This document shows, in pieces, positions 1-8,410 of a stretch of DNA of 14,339 nucleotides (position 1 is the stretch's first letter; each line of letters opens with the position of its first letter). The DNA comes from an uncultured Clostridia bacterium. GTDB lineage: Bacteria > Bacillota > Clostridia > TANB77 > CAG-508. The stretch is from contig CALXAW010000026.1 of assembly GCA_944386375.1 (NCBI GenBank), positions 1 through 14,339 on the forward strand. Reading direction: 5' to 3'. The translations under genes were made by a program, and so were the position numbers. Under the pieces are notes generated by a model, which worked only from the letters and a program-made list of their open reading frames with translations, was not told where the DNA came from and made no database searches.

Positions 1-89
1 TTTTACTTCGTAAAATTGGCGCGCGAACAAATACGCAATGTGTAACTATGCTAAAATGTTAAAATATTTTAATCACATTGCTTTTGTTC
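1..89. repeat. Hairpin repeat element, copy 1 (cut by the window edge)
   Basis: Positions 2-89 match 11288-11375 with only three differences (37 A/G, 65 T/A, 79 T/C). The left part holds a small hairpin (TTTTAC-TTC-GTAAAA, 1-15) and a GGCGCGCG block that stands out in this AT-rich DNA. The right part folds into a long stem: 25-31 pairs with 83-89 and 35-42 pairs with 74-81. Inside it lies a second short palindrome (60-73). Homology between the copies stops exactly at the end of the outer stem, position 89. No protein is encoded. The copy probably extends left of the window. It could be a non-autonomous mobile element or a structured RNA or DNA element; the sequence alone does not decide. Confidence 0.85.
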
Positions 90-106
90 TGTTTATGGTA
101 TAAAAT
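78..106 (+). promoter_or_regulatory. Probable sigma-A promoter of addB, -35 box inside the repeat
   Basis: TTGCTT at 78-83 and TAAAAT at 101-106 are separated by 17 bases, and a GAGGTG ribosome binding site follows at 119-124. The -35 box lies in the 3' arm of the repeat hairpin. In the other repeat copy the same position reads TCGCTT, so the T at 79 matters for the match. In DNA this rich in A and T the -10 box alone is weak evidence. Confidence 0.5.
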
Positions 107-131
107 AGAAAGCAAAATGAGGTGAATTATA

Positions 132-3100
132 TTGAACTTACGAATTATTTATGGTAGAGCAGGTTCAGGTAAAAGTGAATTTTGTTTTAAAGAAATAGCA
201 AATTTAATAAATAAAGAAAAAAAGATATATATAATAACTCCAGAGCAGTTTTCCTTTACGGCAGAAAGAAAGTTAATGGATAGTATAAATAGTGGAGCTG
301 TTTTAAATGCAGAAGTAATTTCGTTTAATAGAATGGCTTATAGAGTATTAAATGAAGTAGGAGGAGCCAAAAAAACTAATTTATCAAAATGTGGAAAGGC
401 AATGCTTATATATTCAATTTTAAATAACAATAAAAATACTTTAAAATTTTTGCAAAAATCAGATGAAAATATTGATATTGCAATGGCTGCAATTACAGAA
501 CTAAAAAAACATGGAATATCAGTACAACAATTAAAAAATGAAACTACATCTTTAGAGGATAAATATTTAAAAACAAAATTGCAAGATATTAGTACAATAT
601 ATGAAAGTTTTGAAAAATCAATTTCAGAAAAATATATAGACGAAACAGATTTATTAACAATGCTTGCAAACCAAATTGATAAAACAGAAATGTTTAAAAA
701 TAGTCTAATCTATATAGACGAGTTTTTAGGCTTTACTAGCCAAGAGTATGAAATAATAAAAAAATTATTAAAGCTATCAAAAAAAGTCACAATAACAATG
801 TGTACAGACAATATAAAAATGCAAAATAACCCAGATGAAGATGTTTTTTATTCTAATAAAATAACACTTTCTAAAATAATGCAATTATTGCCAAATAGCG
901 AAAATATAGAAAAGGTATATTTAAATAAAGCACCTAGATTTAAAACCCAAGAATTACAGCATTTAGAACAAAACTTATATAAAACAGAGTTTGAAAAATA
1001 TGAAAATGAAGTTAAAAATATAGAATTATTTTTAGCTAAAAATAGATATTCAGAAATAGAAAATGTAGCTAAAAATATATTTAAGTTAGTAAGAGATAAA
1101 GGTTTTAGATATAAAGAAATAGCAGTTATTGCAAAAAATACAGACATATATTCTAGTTTAATAAGATCTATATTTTATAAATATGACATTCCTGTATTTA
1201 TTGACGAAAAAAGAGACTTAAACCAAAATATAATAGTTAAATATGTACTTGCACTATTAGAAGTACTTAATTCAAATTGGGCAAATGATGCAGTATTTAA
1301 TTACATAAAAACAGGATTTTTAGATTTAGAAAATGACGAAATTTTTAAGCTTGAAAACTATTGTATCAAATGGGGAATAAAACAAAGCAAATGGAAAAAA
1401 GATTTTAATTATGGAGTTATAGACGAAAAAAATAAAGCAGAAATTTTAAGATTAAATGAAATAAGAAAACAAATAGTAGAGCCTTTATTAAAATTTAAAA
1501 AAAGCGTAGATAATGCAAAAACAGCAGAAAACATTTCAAAAGAATTGTATAAATTTTTAATAGAACAAAAAATAGAAGAAAAATTACAAGAAAAAATTAA
1601 AAAATTAGAAGATAGCGGAAATATAGACTTAGCAAATGAATATAAAGAAAGCTATAAAATAATTATACAATTATTAGAAGAAATAGTTTTAGTATTTGAA
1701 AAAGATAAAATGACATTTGAAAAATATATAAATATTTTAAAAATAGGCTTAAAAAATAGTGGCTTAGGTAAAATACCAGCAACTGCAGACCAGGTAATAG
1801 TAGGTGATGTAGAAAGATCTAGAAGTCACAAGGTAAAAATAATATTTATTATAGGCTTAAATGACGGTATTTTTCCTAGTGCAAATAATGATGAAGGCTT
1901 TTTAAATGATGCTGACCGAGAAATGCTAAAACAAGATGGAATTGAACTTGCCAAAGGAACAATAGACAAATTATATGAGGATAATTTTAATATTTATAGA
2001 GCATTTACTACAGCAGAAGAAAAATTATATTTATCATATGCCTCATCAGACTCAGAAGGAAAATCATTAAGACCATCTATACTTATTTTTAAATTAAAGA
2101 AGATTTTTAGTAAAATAGCAGAACAAAGTGATATCATTACAGAAGATTACGAAGTTTTAACACAAAATGTAACTTTTGAAGAATTAGTTATTAACATTAA
2201 TAGGTTAAAAAGTGGAGAAAGTATAGATAAAATATGGTATGATGTTTATAATTATTTTAAAAACAATAAAAACTGGCAAAACAAACTTGAAGATGCCTTA
2301 AAAGGCTTGCAATTTACAAATATGCCAGAAAAACTAAGTAAAGAAAATATTGATAAATTATATGGAAATACAATAAACACAAGTGTATCTAAATTAGAAA
2401 AGTATAGAAGTTGTCCATTTTCGTATTATTTGCAATATGGCTTAAAAATAAAAGAAAAAGAACAATTTAAAATTAGGAGTTTAGATACAGGAACCTTTAT
2501 GCACGAAACTATTGATGAATTTTTTGATATTATAAAAGATAAAAACATAAATATAAACGAAATACAATATGAAGAAATAGAAACCATTGTAAATACTATA
2601 ATAAATAATAAACTAAATTTAGATAAAAACTATATATTTACATCATCATTTAAATATAAATTATTAGCAACAAGAATGAAAAGACTAGTTACTAAAGCAC
2701 TTAAATATATATTAGAAACTTTAACACAAAGTGAATTTAATGTATTAGGCACAGAAGTAGAATTTGGCAAAAAAGGACAATATGATTCTATTATTTTAAA
2801 TTTAGAAGATGGAAAAAGAGTTGAAATTACAGGAAAAATAGATAGAATTGATGTGGCTAAAAATGATAGTGGAAAATATTTAAGAATAATAGATTATAAA
2901 TCTTCTGCCAAAAATATAGACTTAAATGAAGTATATGCAGGAATACAAATACAATTGCTTACATATTTAGACGCAGTATGTAAAATAGAAGATTTAATGC
3001 CAGCAGGAGTGCTATATTTTGGCTTAATAGAACAAATGATAAAATCAGATAAAAAACTAACAGAAGAAGAGATAGAAGAAAAAATTAAAAACAGTTTTAA

Positions 3101-3488
3101 AATGAAAGGACTAATTTTAGCAGATGTAAAAGTTGTAAAAATGCATGATAAAACACTAACTTCTGGTAGCTCAAAATTAGTACCAGCATATATAGATAAG
3201 TCTGGAAACTTAGGGAAAAAGACAAATGGAGTAACTAGTGAACAATTTGTAAGCTTGCAAAAATATATTTATAAAACCATAAAAGACATTTCAAACGAAA
3301 TATTAAGTGGAAAAATAGATGTAAAGCCTTATTATAAAAAAGGTAACACACCATGTAAATATTGCGAATATAAAGGGATTTGTGGATTTAAAGCTGGATT
3401 TTGTGGTAATGAATATATGTATATTGGTGATTATACAAAAGATGAAATTTTAAATAAGATAAATAATAGCAAGGAGGAAGCTAATTGA
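132..3488 (+). CDS. addB: ATP-dependent helicase/deoxyribonuclease subunit B (AddB)
   Basis: AddB is the partner of AddA in the AddAB helicase-nuclease, the Gram-positive counterpart of RecBCD, which resects double-strand breaks for RecA-dependent repair. Its 1118 residues are close to the usual 1150-1170. A Walker A motif (GRAGSGKS, residues 8-15) opens the protein. The C-terminal nuclease domain shows DRID (904-907), DYKSS (921-925) and a following Q-x-x-x-Y pattern. Four cysteines fit the AddB iron-sulphur staple: C761 (RSCPFSYY) and the CX2CX5C cluster C1075, C1078, C1084. The start is TTG, seven bases after GAGGTG. The stop overlaps the next start. AddA usually lies next to addB, but it is not downstream here; it may be left of the window or elsewhere. 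The identity is secure. Confidence 0.97.
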   Translation: MNLRIIYGRAGSGKSEFCFKEIANLINKEKKIYIITPEQFSFTAERKLMDSINSGAVLNAEVISFNRMAYRVLNEVGGAKKTNLSKCGKAMLIYSILNNNKNTLKFLQKSDENIDIAMAAITELKKHGISVQQLKNETTSLEDKYLKTKLQDISTIYESFEKSISEKYIDETDLLTMLANQIDKTEMFKNSLIYIDEFLGFTSQEYEIIKKLLKLSKKVTITMCTDNIKMQNNPDEDVFYSNKITLSKIMQLLPNSENIEKVYLNKAPRFKTQELQHLEQNLYKTEFEKYENEVKNIELFLAKNRYSEIENVAKNIFKLVRDKGFRYKEIAVIAKNTDIYSSLIRSIFYKYDIPVFIDEKRDLNQNIIVKYVLALLEVLNSNWANDAVFNYIKTGFLDLENDEIFKLENYCIKWGIKQSKWKKDFNYGVIDEKNKAEILRLNEIRKQIVEPLLKFKKSVDNAKTAENISKELYKFLIEQKIEEKLQEKIKKLEDSGNIDLANEYKESYKIIIQLLEEIVLVFEKDKMTFEKYINILKIGLKNSGLGKIPATADQVIVGDVERSRSHKVKIIFIIGLNDGIFPSANNDEGFLNDADREMLKQDGIELAKGTIDKLYEDNFNIYRAFTTAEEKLYLSYASSDSEGKSLRPSILIFKLKKIFSKIAEQSDIITEDYEVLTQNVTFEELVININRLKSGESIDKIWYDVYNYFKNNKNWQNKLEDALKGLQFTNMPEKLSKENIDKLYGNTINTSVSKLEKYRSCPFSYYLQYGLKIKEKEQFKIRSLDTGTFMHETIDEFFDIIKDKNININEIQYEEIETIVNTIINNKLNLDKNYIFTSSFKYKLLATRMKRLVTKALKYILETLTQSEFNVLGTEVEFGKKGQYDSIILNLEDGKRVEITGKIDRIDVAKNDSGKYLRIIDYKSSAKNIDLNEVYAGIQIQLLTYLDAVCKIEDLMPAGVLYFGLIEQMIKSDKKLTEEEIEEKIKNSFKMKGLILADVKVVKMHDKTLTSGSSKLVPAYIDKSGNLGKKTNGVTSEQFVSLQKYIYKTIKDISNEILSGKIDVKPYYKKGNTPCKYCEYKGICGFKAGFCGNEYMYIGDYTKDEILNKINNSKEEAN

Positions 3489-4321
3489 AAAATTTATCTA
3501 ACGAAAATGTAGTTCATGTAAAGAAAAACGGAGTAGAGTATTTACAATTTAAAAAACTATTAGAATATTCTAATATAATAAATCATGCATATAGCTTAGG
3601 ACTTGACAATAATTTTAAAGTATTAGATGGAAAAACAGGAATATACAAAGGCGAAAAGCTAGAAAAAACAATAAATAGTTATAAAAAATTATCTGAGGCA
3701 ATAGGCAGTAATTATTCACATATTGTAAAACCAATTCAAATGCATACAAAAGAAGTAAAATGCGTAAAGAACAAAACAACTTTTAGTAAAGAACATGTGC
3801 TGTTTAAAGAATTTGACAATACAGATGGACTAATTACAAATATGCCAGAAGAGATGCTTTCTACAACAAATGCAGACTGTATTTTACTTTTGTTTTTTGA
3901 CCCTATAAAAAAAGTCATAGCAAATACTCATTCTGGTTGGAGAGGCACAGTACAAAGAATTTCTGTATTAACAATAGAAAAAATGCAAAAAGAATATGGT
4001 TGTAATCCGCAAGATATAATTTGTTGCATTTGCCCAAGTATACGCAAATGTCACTTTGAAGTAGAAAAAGATGTAAAAGATATGTTTGAAAATGAGTTTA
4101 AAGAATTAACTGGTTTTATAGAAGAAACCATACCAAATAAAAAGTGGCATATAGATACAGTTTATATAAATAAAGAAATATTAAAAAAAGCGGGTCTAAA
4201 GCCAGAAAATATTGTTGATAGTAATATTTGCAGTGTTTGTAATTGTGAACAAATTCATTCATATAGAGTAGAAGGAGTAGGTAATGGGTTATCTACTGCA
4301 TTAATTGAGATAAAAGGGTAA
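3485..4321 (+). CDS. pgeF: Multicopper-oxidase-fold purine nucleoside phosphorylase (YlmD/YfiH/PgeF family)
   Basis: Members of this family (long called polyphenol oxidase or laccase-domain proteins) cleave purine nucleosides with phosphate and can deaminate adenosine; they act in the cytoplasm with bound zinc. The 278-residue length is normal. The three signature metal or catalytic residues are visible: H87 (QMHTKEV), C132 (NADC) and H149 in the hallmark HSGWRGT motif. The ICPSIRKCHFEV stretch matches the conserved 'GPSIgpC.YEV' region. The start is TTG inside the TTGA overlap with the addB stop. A strong AAGGAGG (3471-3477) lies within the last addB codons, so translation of the two genes is probably coupled. 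The exact in vivo substrate cannot be read from sequence. Confidence 0.93.
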   Translation: MKNLSNENVVHVKKNGVEYLQFKKLLEYSNIINHAYSLGLDNNFKVLDGKTGIYKGEKLEKTINSYKKLSEAIGSNYSHIVKPIQMHTKEVKCVKNKTTFSKEHVLFKEFDNTDGLITNMPEEMLSTTNADCILLLFFDPIKKVIANTHSGWRGTVQRISVLTIEKMQKEYGCNPQDIICCICPSIRKCHFEVEKDVKDMFENEFKELTGFIEETIPNKKWHIDTVYINKEILKKAGLKPENIVDSNICSVCNCEQIHSYRVEGVGNGLSTALIEIKG

Positions 4322-4326
4322 AATAC

Positions 4327-4355
4327 TTGAACCTTTGGAGGTTTTATGTTATAGT
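4327..4355 (+). promoter_or_regulatory. Internal sigma-A promoter ahead of the WG-repeat gene
   Basis: TTGAAC (4327-4332) and TATAGT (4350-4355) are 17 bases apart in the 66-base gap after pgeF. A TATAAA overlaps the -10 region at 4355-4360. The following gene has its own GGAGG at 4377-4381. I see no terminator before it, so it may be read both from addB and from this internal start. Confidence 0.55.
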
Positions 4356-4387
4356 ATAAATGTAAAAAAATAATCTGGAGGAATGTA

Positions 4388-5914
4388 ATGAGTAGAAAAG
4401 GAAAAAGATATGACACAGAGCCAAAACTAAATTATAAAAAAGTTTTTGCAGTAATTATTGCAATTGTAGTATTGGTAATGTTTATATTTATAATAAAAAA
4501 TATATTATCAAACAACACAGACAAGGCTAGAATAACAAGTGATAGCTATTTTGCGGTATATGCAGACAATAAATGGGGAGTAATAAATAGTTTAGGCAAC
4601 GAAGTAATTAGTCCATCTTATGAAGAGATGATAATAGTTCCAAACAGCAAAAAAGATGTATTTTTGTGTACATATGATATAGACGAAACAACAGGAGAAT
4701 ATAAAAGTAAAGCATTAAACTCAAAAAATGAAGAAATTTTTACAAATTATTCTAAAGTAGAAGCATTAGAAAATTTTGATAAAAATAATGTTGTTTGGTA
4801 TGAAGATAATGTTTTAAGAGTAGAAAGTAACCAAAAATATGGTTTAATAGATTTATCTGGAAAAGAATTGCTACCTTGTGAATATGACTATATATCTGTT
4901 ATACCAAATGTAAAAAATAGTATACTTGTTCAAAAAGATGGAAAATATGGCTTAGTAAATACTGAAGGTGTAAAAGTTTTAGATACAATATATTCTTCAA
5001 TATCTAATTTAGGCGAAGACTACAAAAATGGTTATATAACTTCAAATGAAGAAGGAAAATTTGGAGTAGTTGACTATACTGGTAAGCAATTATTAGAAAA
5101 CAAATATGACAAAGTAGAGCAAATTTATAGTACAGAGATGTTTGCAGTTACAGAGGCAGGGACACAAAAACTTGTAAATACTGCGGGAGAAACATTATTA
5201 GAAACAGGCTTTGAAAGTATTGCTCAAATTCTTCAATATTCAACAAAAGGAATTGTATTTGTTACAGGTAACAAATATGGAGTTATGAATACAGCAGGAG
5301 AAACATTAATTCCAAATACATATGATGACTTAAAAGAAGTAAAAGATAATGTTTTTATAGCAAAACAAAATGACAAATATGGAATAATAGATGGAACAAA
5401 TGCTGTAAAGGTTGACTTTACATATAATTCTATAAATTATAATAAACAAGCTGATATATTTATGGCAGAAGATGCAAGTTACAATACATCAGTTTTAGAT
5501 AGTGACTTTCAGGTTAAATTAACTGGTATTTTATCAGAAACAAACGAAGAAAAGGGCTATATGAAATTGAGAATAGATGATGAATATAAATATTATAATT
5601 TTAGATTTGAAGAAAAATCTGCAAAAGACATATATCCTACAAATACATTATATTTAAGTAAAAAAGATGGAAAATACGGCTTTGTAAATACAGATGGAGA
5701 GGTAGTTGTAGATTATATATATGATGACGCAACAGAGCAAAATCAATGTGGTTATGCAGGAATAAAAAAAGACGGAGCATGGGGATGCATAGACCAAGAA
5801 GGAAAAGTTGTTATAGAACCTACATACAATCTAGATAATAATTATGTAATAGACTTTGTTGGAAAATGGCACTTAGGACAAGATGTAAATATGAATTATT
5901 ATTGCGAAAAATAA
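4388..5914 (+). CDS. Membrane-anchored WG (KWG) repeat protein
   Basis: The 508-residue protein starts with a basic cytoplasmic tail, then one membrane segment (about 19-40). A large, probably extracytoplasmic region follows, made of WG repeats. Repeat starts with the pattern K(W/Y/F)G-(V/L/I)-(I/V)-(N/D)-x2-G are visible near residues 61, 149, 185, 222, 295, 329, 427 and 463; a degenerate one lies near 258. Several carry a following Tyr-Asp, as in PxxYDD. The stretch 350-425 lacks clear repeats. WG repeats are thought to form beta-rich, possibly propeller-like surfaces for binding; the partner here is unknown. The ATG is preceded by GGAGG with six bases of spacing. It sits 24 bases before an unknown tail-anchored protein, so the two may act together at the membrane. 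This last point is inference. Confidence 0.9.
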   Translation: MSRKGKRYDTEPKLNYKKVFAVIIAIVVLVMFIFIIKNILSNNTDKARITSDSYFAVYADNKWGVINSLGNEVISPSYEEMIIVPNSKKDVFLCTYDIDETTGEYKSKALNSKNEEIFTNYSKVEALENFDKNNVVWYEDNVLRVESNQKYGLIDLSGKELLPCEYDYISVIPNVKNSILVQKDGKYGLVNTEGVKVLDTIYSSISNLGEDYKNGYITSNEEGKFGVVDYTGKQLLENKYDKVEQIYSTEMFAVTEAGTQKLVNTAGETLLETGFESIAQILQYSTKGIVFVTGNKYGVMNTAGETLIPNTYDDLKEVKDNVFIAKQNDKYGIIDGTNAVKVDFTYNSINYNKQADIFMAEDASYNTSVLDSDFQVKLTGILSETNEEKGYMKLRIDDEYKYYNFRFEEKSAKDIYPTNTLYLSKKDGKYGFVNTDGEVVVDYIYDDATEQNQCGYAGIKKDGAWGCIDQEGKVVIEPTYNLDNNYVIDFVGKWHLGQDVNMNYYCEK

Positions 5915-5938
5915 ATATACCAAGGAAGGGAAAAAGTA

Positions 5939-7171
5939 ATGGAACTAAAGACAAAATATCAATACACATATTTTATATATCCATATGTAATAAAAAATAA
6001 TAAATATATAAAATATATTATAAAATTATTAAAAAATAAAAATGTAAACCTAAAAATTTTCCAAAAAGATAAAGATTGGGATATTTATCAATACTTTTTG
6101 CCAAAAGTAAGGGACTATATGTTTAGTAGTTTTGGGTTTAGTAAAGCAAAAATAAAAACTTTAGAGCAAATGAGTATAGACACAAAAGCAGCAGTATTGG
6201 CAAAATACCCATGCACTATGTTTGAATATAACATAAAAGATGATATACAAGGAAAAGCTGGGTATAAAGATGGTATATTTTTTAAAATACAAAAAATAGA
6301 TTTAATATGTTTTAATACTGGAATATGTTTTTTGTGTATGAAAACAAATATAGAAGAAACAGAAGAATTTGCCAATATACTTAATTTTAATTATAAATTT
6401 AGAGACATAAACCAAGAGTATAATAATTTAAATAATTATGATAATATACGAGTTCAAACAGATACTTTTACAAATATGCAAGAAATAACTAATTTTATAA
6501 AAGAAATAACAGGACCTAATATAGATGCATCAAAATTAGACCTAGAAACAGAAAGATTTTTAACATATTCATATGCATGTATAGACCAAGAGGCATGGAA
6601 TAACACAACAGATTTTAATAATATAAAAGATAATTTTATAAAATATGCAAAAATCTTACCTAATGATAATAGTGTTGATTATAGCAAAGAAAACATGAAA
6701 ATTGTTTCTGAATGGAAATATGCCAAATTAGGAATAACAAAAACAGGAGTATGTTTATTTAGTTCAACTTTTGATATGAATAATTATACAATATTACCAC
6801 AGCAATATGAAATGCAATATTTATATACATATCTTTTTATATTATATAAAAAGATATACTTAAAAAAGATTAGCTTAGACTTTTCTTCAACTTCTGATAT
6901 GATAAAAGTAAAAAAAGAATTTGTAGATTTTACAAAAAAAATATGGATACAAGAGGTAACAGAAGATGACATAGGTACTGCTATTTATCATAGTATAAAA
7001 GAAGTACTAGAAATAGACGAACTATATTATAAAAGTAAAAATAAATATGACATTTTATATAAAGAATTAAATGTAGAAAAAAATAGCAAGATAAATAAAG
7101 TTATTTTACTACTTTTAGCTGTATCTTTATTGTTTAATATAGGGAATTTTATAGCACTTATATTAAGTTAA
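5939..7171 (+). CDS. Unknown protein with a single C-terminal membrane anchor
   Basis: I do not recognise this 410-residue protein. It is rich in Lys, Asn, Tyr and Ile and has no signal peptide. A largely soluble region (1-385) ends in a charged helical stretch (about 345-385, with long runs of Lys and Glu). One hydrophobic segment at 388-409 then ends the protein, so it is probably tail-anchored with the bulk in the cytoplasm. A central block around 116-145 (IDLICFNTGICFLCMKT) is hydrophobic and Cys-bearing, probably a buried beta region rather than a membrane span. The soluble domain, helix and terminal membrane segment faintly recall CorA-like or DUF155-like layouts, but I see no CorA GMN motif and do not assign it. 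The ATG follows AAGGAAGGG. It sits between the WG-repeat gene and acpS with short gaps, so it is probably co-transcribed. Confidence 0.82.
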   Translation: MELKTKYQYTYFIYPYVIKNNKYIKYIIKLLKNKNVNLKIFQKDKDWDIYQYFLPKVRDYMFSSFGFSKAKIKTLEQMSIDTKAAVLAKYPCTMFEYNIKDDIQGKAGYKDGIFFKIQKIDLICFNTGICFLCMKTNIEETEEFANILNFNYKFRDINQEYNNLNNYDNIRVQTDTFTNMQEITNFIKEITGPNIDASKLDLETERFLTYSYACIDQEAWNNTTDFNNIKDNFIKYAKILPNDNSVDYSKENMKIVSEWKYAKLGITKTGVCLFSSTFDMNNYTILPQQYEMQYLYTYLFILYKKIYLKKISLDFSSTSDMIKVKKEFVDFTKKIWIQEVTEDDIGTAIYHSIKEVLEIDELYYKSKNKYDILYKELNVEKNSKINKVILLLLAVSLLFNIGNFIALILS

Positions 7172-7195
7172 AAATAAATTACGGTGGTGTAATTA

Positions 7196-7570
7196 ATGAA
7201 AATAGCATGTGGAATAGACATAATAGAAATAGATAAAATAAAAGAAAAAATAGAAAAAAAAGAAAATAAATTTTTAAATAAAATATTTACACAAAAAGAA
7301 ATACAGTATTGCGAAGGCAAAAAAAAACAAAAATATCAACACTATGCTGCAAGGTTTGCTGCTAAAGAGGCATGTTTTAAAGCAATATCAAAAAACCTAA
7401 AAAGTAAATATGATATTACATGGCAAGATATAGAAGTAGAAAATGATAAAAACGGAAAACCACAATTACATATAAAAAAAGTAGATACAAATCTAATAGA
7501 AAATATAGATATTAGTATTTCGCACTGTAAACAATATGCAATAGCAAATGTGGTAGTACTATATAAATAA
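7196..7570 (+). CDS. acpS: Holo-[acyl-carrier-protein] synthase (AcpS)
   Basis: AcpS moves 4'-phosphopantetheine from coenzyme A to a serine of apo-acyl carrier protein, which activates fatty acid synthesis. The 124-residue length is typical. The two metal-binding motifs are present: GIDIIEI with D8 near the N-terminus, and RFAAKEACFKA with E58. The C-terminal SISHCKQYAIA strand matches the family ending. The ATG follows a GGTGGTG sequence with six bases of spacing, a weaker ribosome binding site than its neighbours have. The gene lies 24 bases after the tail-anchored protein and 34 bases before tatD, with no terminator between, so it is probably part of the same transcript. Confidence 0.96.
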   Translation: MKIACGIDIIEIDKIKEKIEKKENKFLNKIFTQKEIQYCEGKKKQKYQHYAARFAAKEACFKAISKNLKSKYDITWQDIEVENDKNGKPQLHIKKVDTNLIENIDISISHCKQYAIANVVVLYK

Positions 7571-7604
7571 AATTGCACTATGCTCAAAGAAAAGAGGATA
7601 AAGA

Positions 7605-8378
7605 TTGAAAATTTTTGAAACACATGCACATTATGATGACGAAAAATTTGATAATGACAGAAAAGAAATAATAAAAAAAATAAAAGAAGCGGGAATAAGT
7701 AGATGTATAAATATCGGTTGTGATATTAATACATCTATTAAATCTGTACAATATTCAAAAGAAAATGATTTTATATATGCAGCAATTGGACTACATCCAA
7801 GTAATTTACCTAAAACAAAAGAAGAAATATGTACTCAAATACAAGAATTAAAACAAATAGCCATAAATAATAAAAAAGTTGTTGCAATAGGAGAAATTGG
7901 ATTAGATTATTATTGGAATAAAGATAATAAACAATTACAAAAATATGCTTTTATAAAACAAATTGAACTAGCGCAAGAACTAAATTTGCCAATTATAATT
8001 CATACAAGAGATGCAATTGATGACACTATAAATATTATTAGATATAATATAAAAATAAGTGGAGTTTTGCATTGTTGCCCATTTAATAAAGAATTAGTAA
8101 AACATGGGCTAGAGCATGGTCTATATATAGCTTTTGGCGGAACTAGTACATTTAAAAACGCTAAAAATGCAGACGAAATAATAAATATGGTGCCACTAGA
8201 TAAAATACTAGTAGAAACAGATAGCCCATACTTATCACCAGAGCCTTTAAGAGGAAAAAGAAATGACTCACGAAACTTAAAATATATAATAAAAAAACTT
8301 GCAAATACTAAAAAAATAAGTGAAGAAAAAATGGCAGAAATAACATATAATAATGCAGAAAAATTATTTAAAACATAA
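7605..8378 (+). CDS. tatD: TatD family metal-dependent hydrolase/deoxyribonuclease
   Basis: TatD-family enzymes are TIM-barrel metal hydrolases with 3'-5' exonuclease activity on DNA. The 257 residues match the usual size. All expected metal ligands are visible: H7 and H9 (THAHYDD), E97 (GEIGLDYYW), H133 (IIHTRDA), H156 (LHCCPF) and D206 (ETDSPYLSP, followed by the family-typical PLRGKRN). The start is TTG, seven bases after AAAGAGG (7591-7597). In many Firmicutes tatD lies by metG or the rnmV-ksgA genes; here it closes a different gene train. Its stop codon lies inside the stem of the terminator shared with htpX. Confidence 0.95.
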   Translation: MKIFETHAHYDDEKFDNDRKEIIKKIKEAGISRCINIGCDINTSIKSVQYSKENDFIYAAIGLHPSNLPKTKEEICTQIQELKQIAINNKKVVAIGEIGLDYYWNKDNKQLQKYAFIKQIELAQELNLPIIIHTRDAIDDTINIIRYNIKISGVLHCCPFNKELVKHGLEHGLYIAFGGTSTFKNAKNADEIINMVPLDKILVETDSPYLSPEPLRGKRNDSRNLKYIIKKLANTKKISEEKMAEITYNNAEKLFKT

Positions 8379-8410
8379 AATAAAACTCCAGGCTAAGGAG
8401 TTTTATTTTA
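8376..8410. terminator. Bidirectional rho-independent terminator between tatD and htpX
   Basis: Positions 8376-8389 pair perfectly with 8397-8410 (14 bp), with a seven-base loop (AGGCTAA). The GC-rich core CTCC/GGAG is flanked by A and T tracts on both sides, so it can stop transcripts from either direction. The tatD stop (8376-8378) and the htpX stop (8403-8405) both lie in the stem. Confidence 0.93.

Noticed and set aside
4334..4353. Tiny leader peptide: GGAGG followed by ATG TTA TAG
   Set aside because: Its ATG lies upstream of or within the promoter's -10 region, so the local promoter would not transcribe it; two codons are easily chance.
7100..7171. Signal peptide or multi-pass membrane topology for the 410-residue protein
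   Set aside because: Only one convincing hydrophobic segment, at the extreme C-terminus; the N-terminus is polar and charged.
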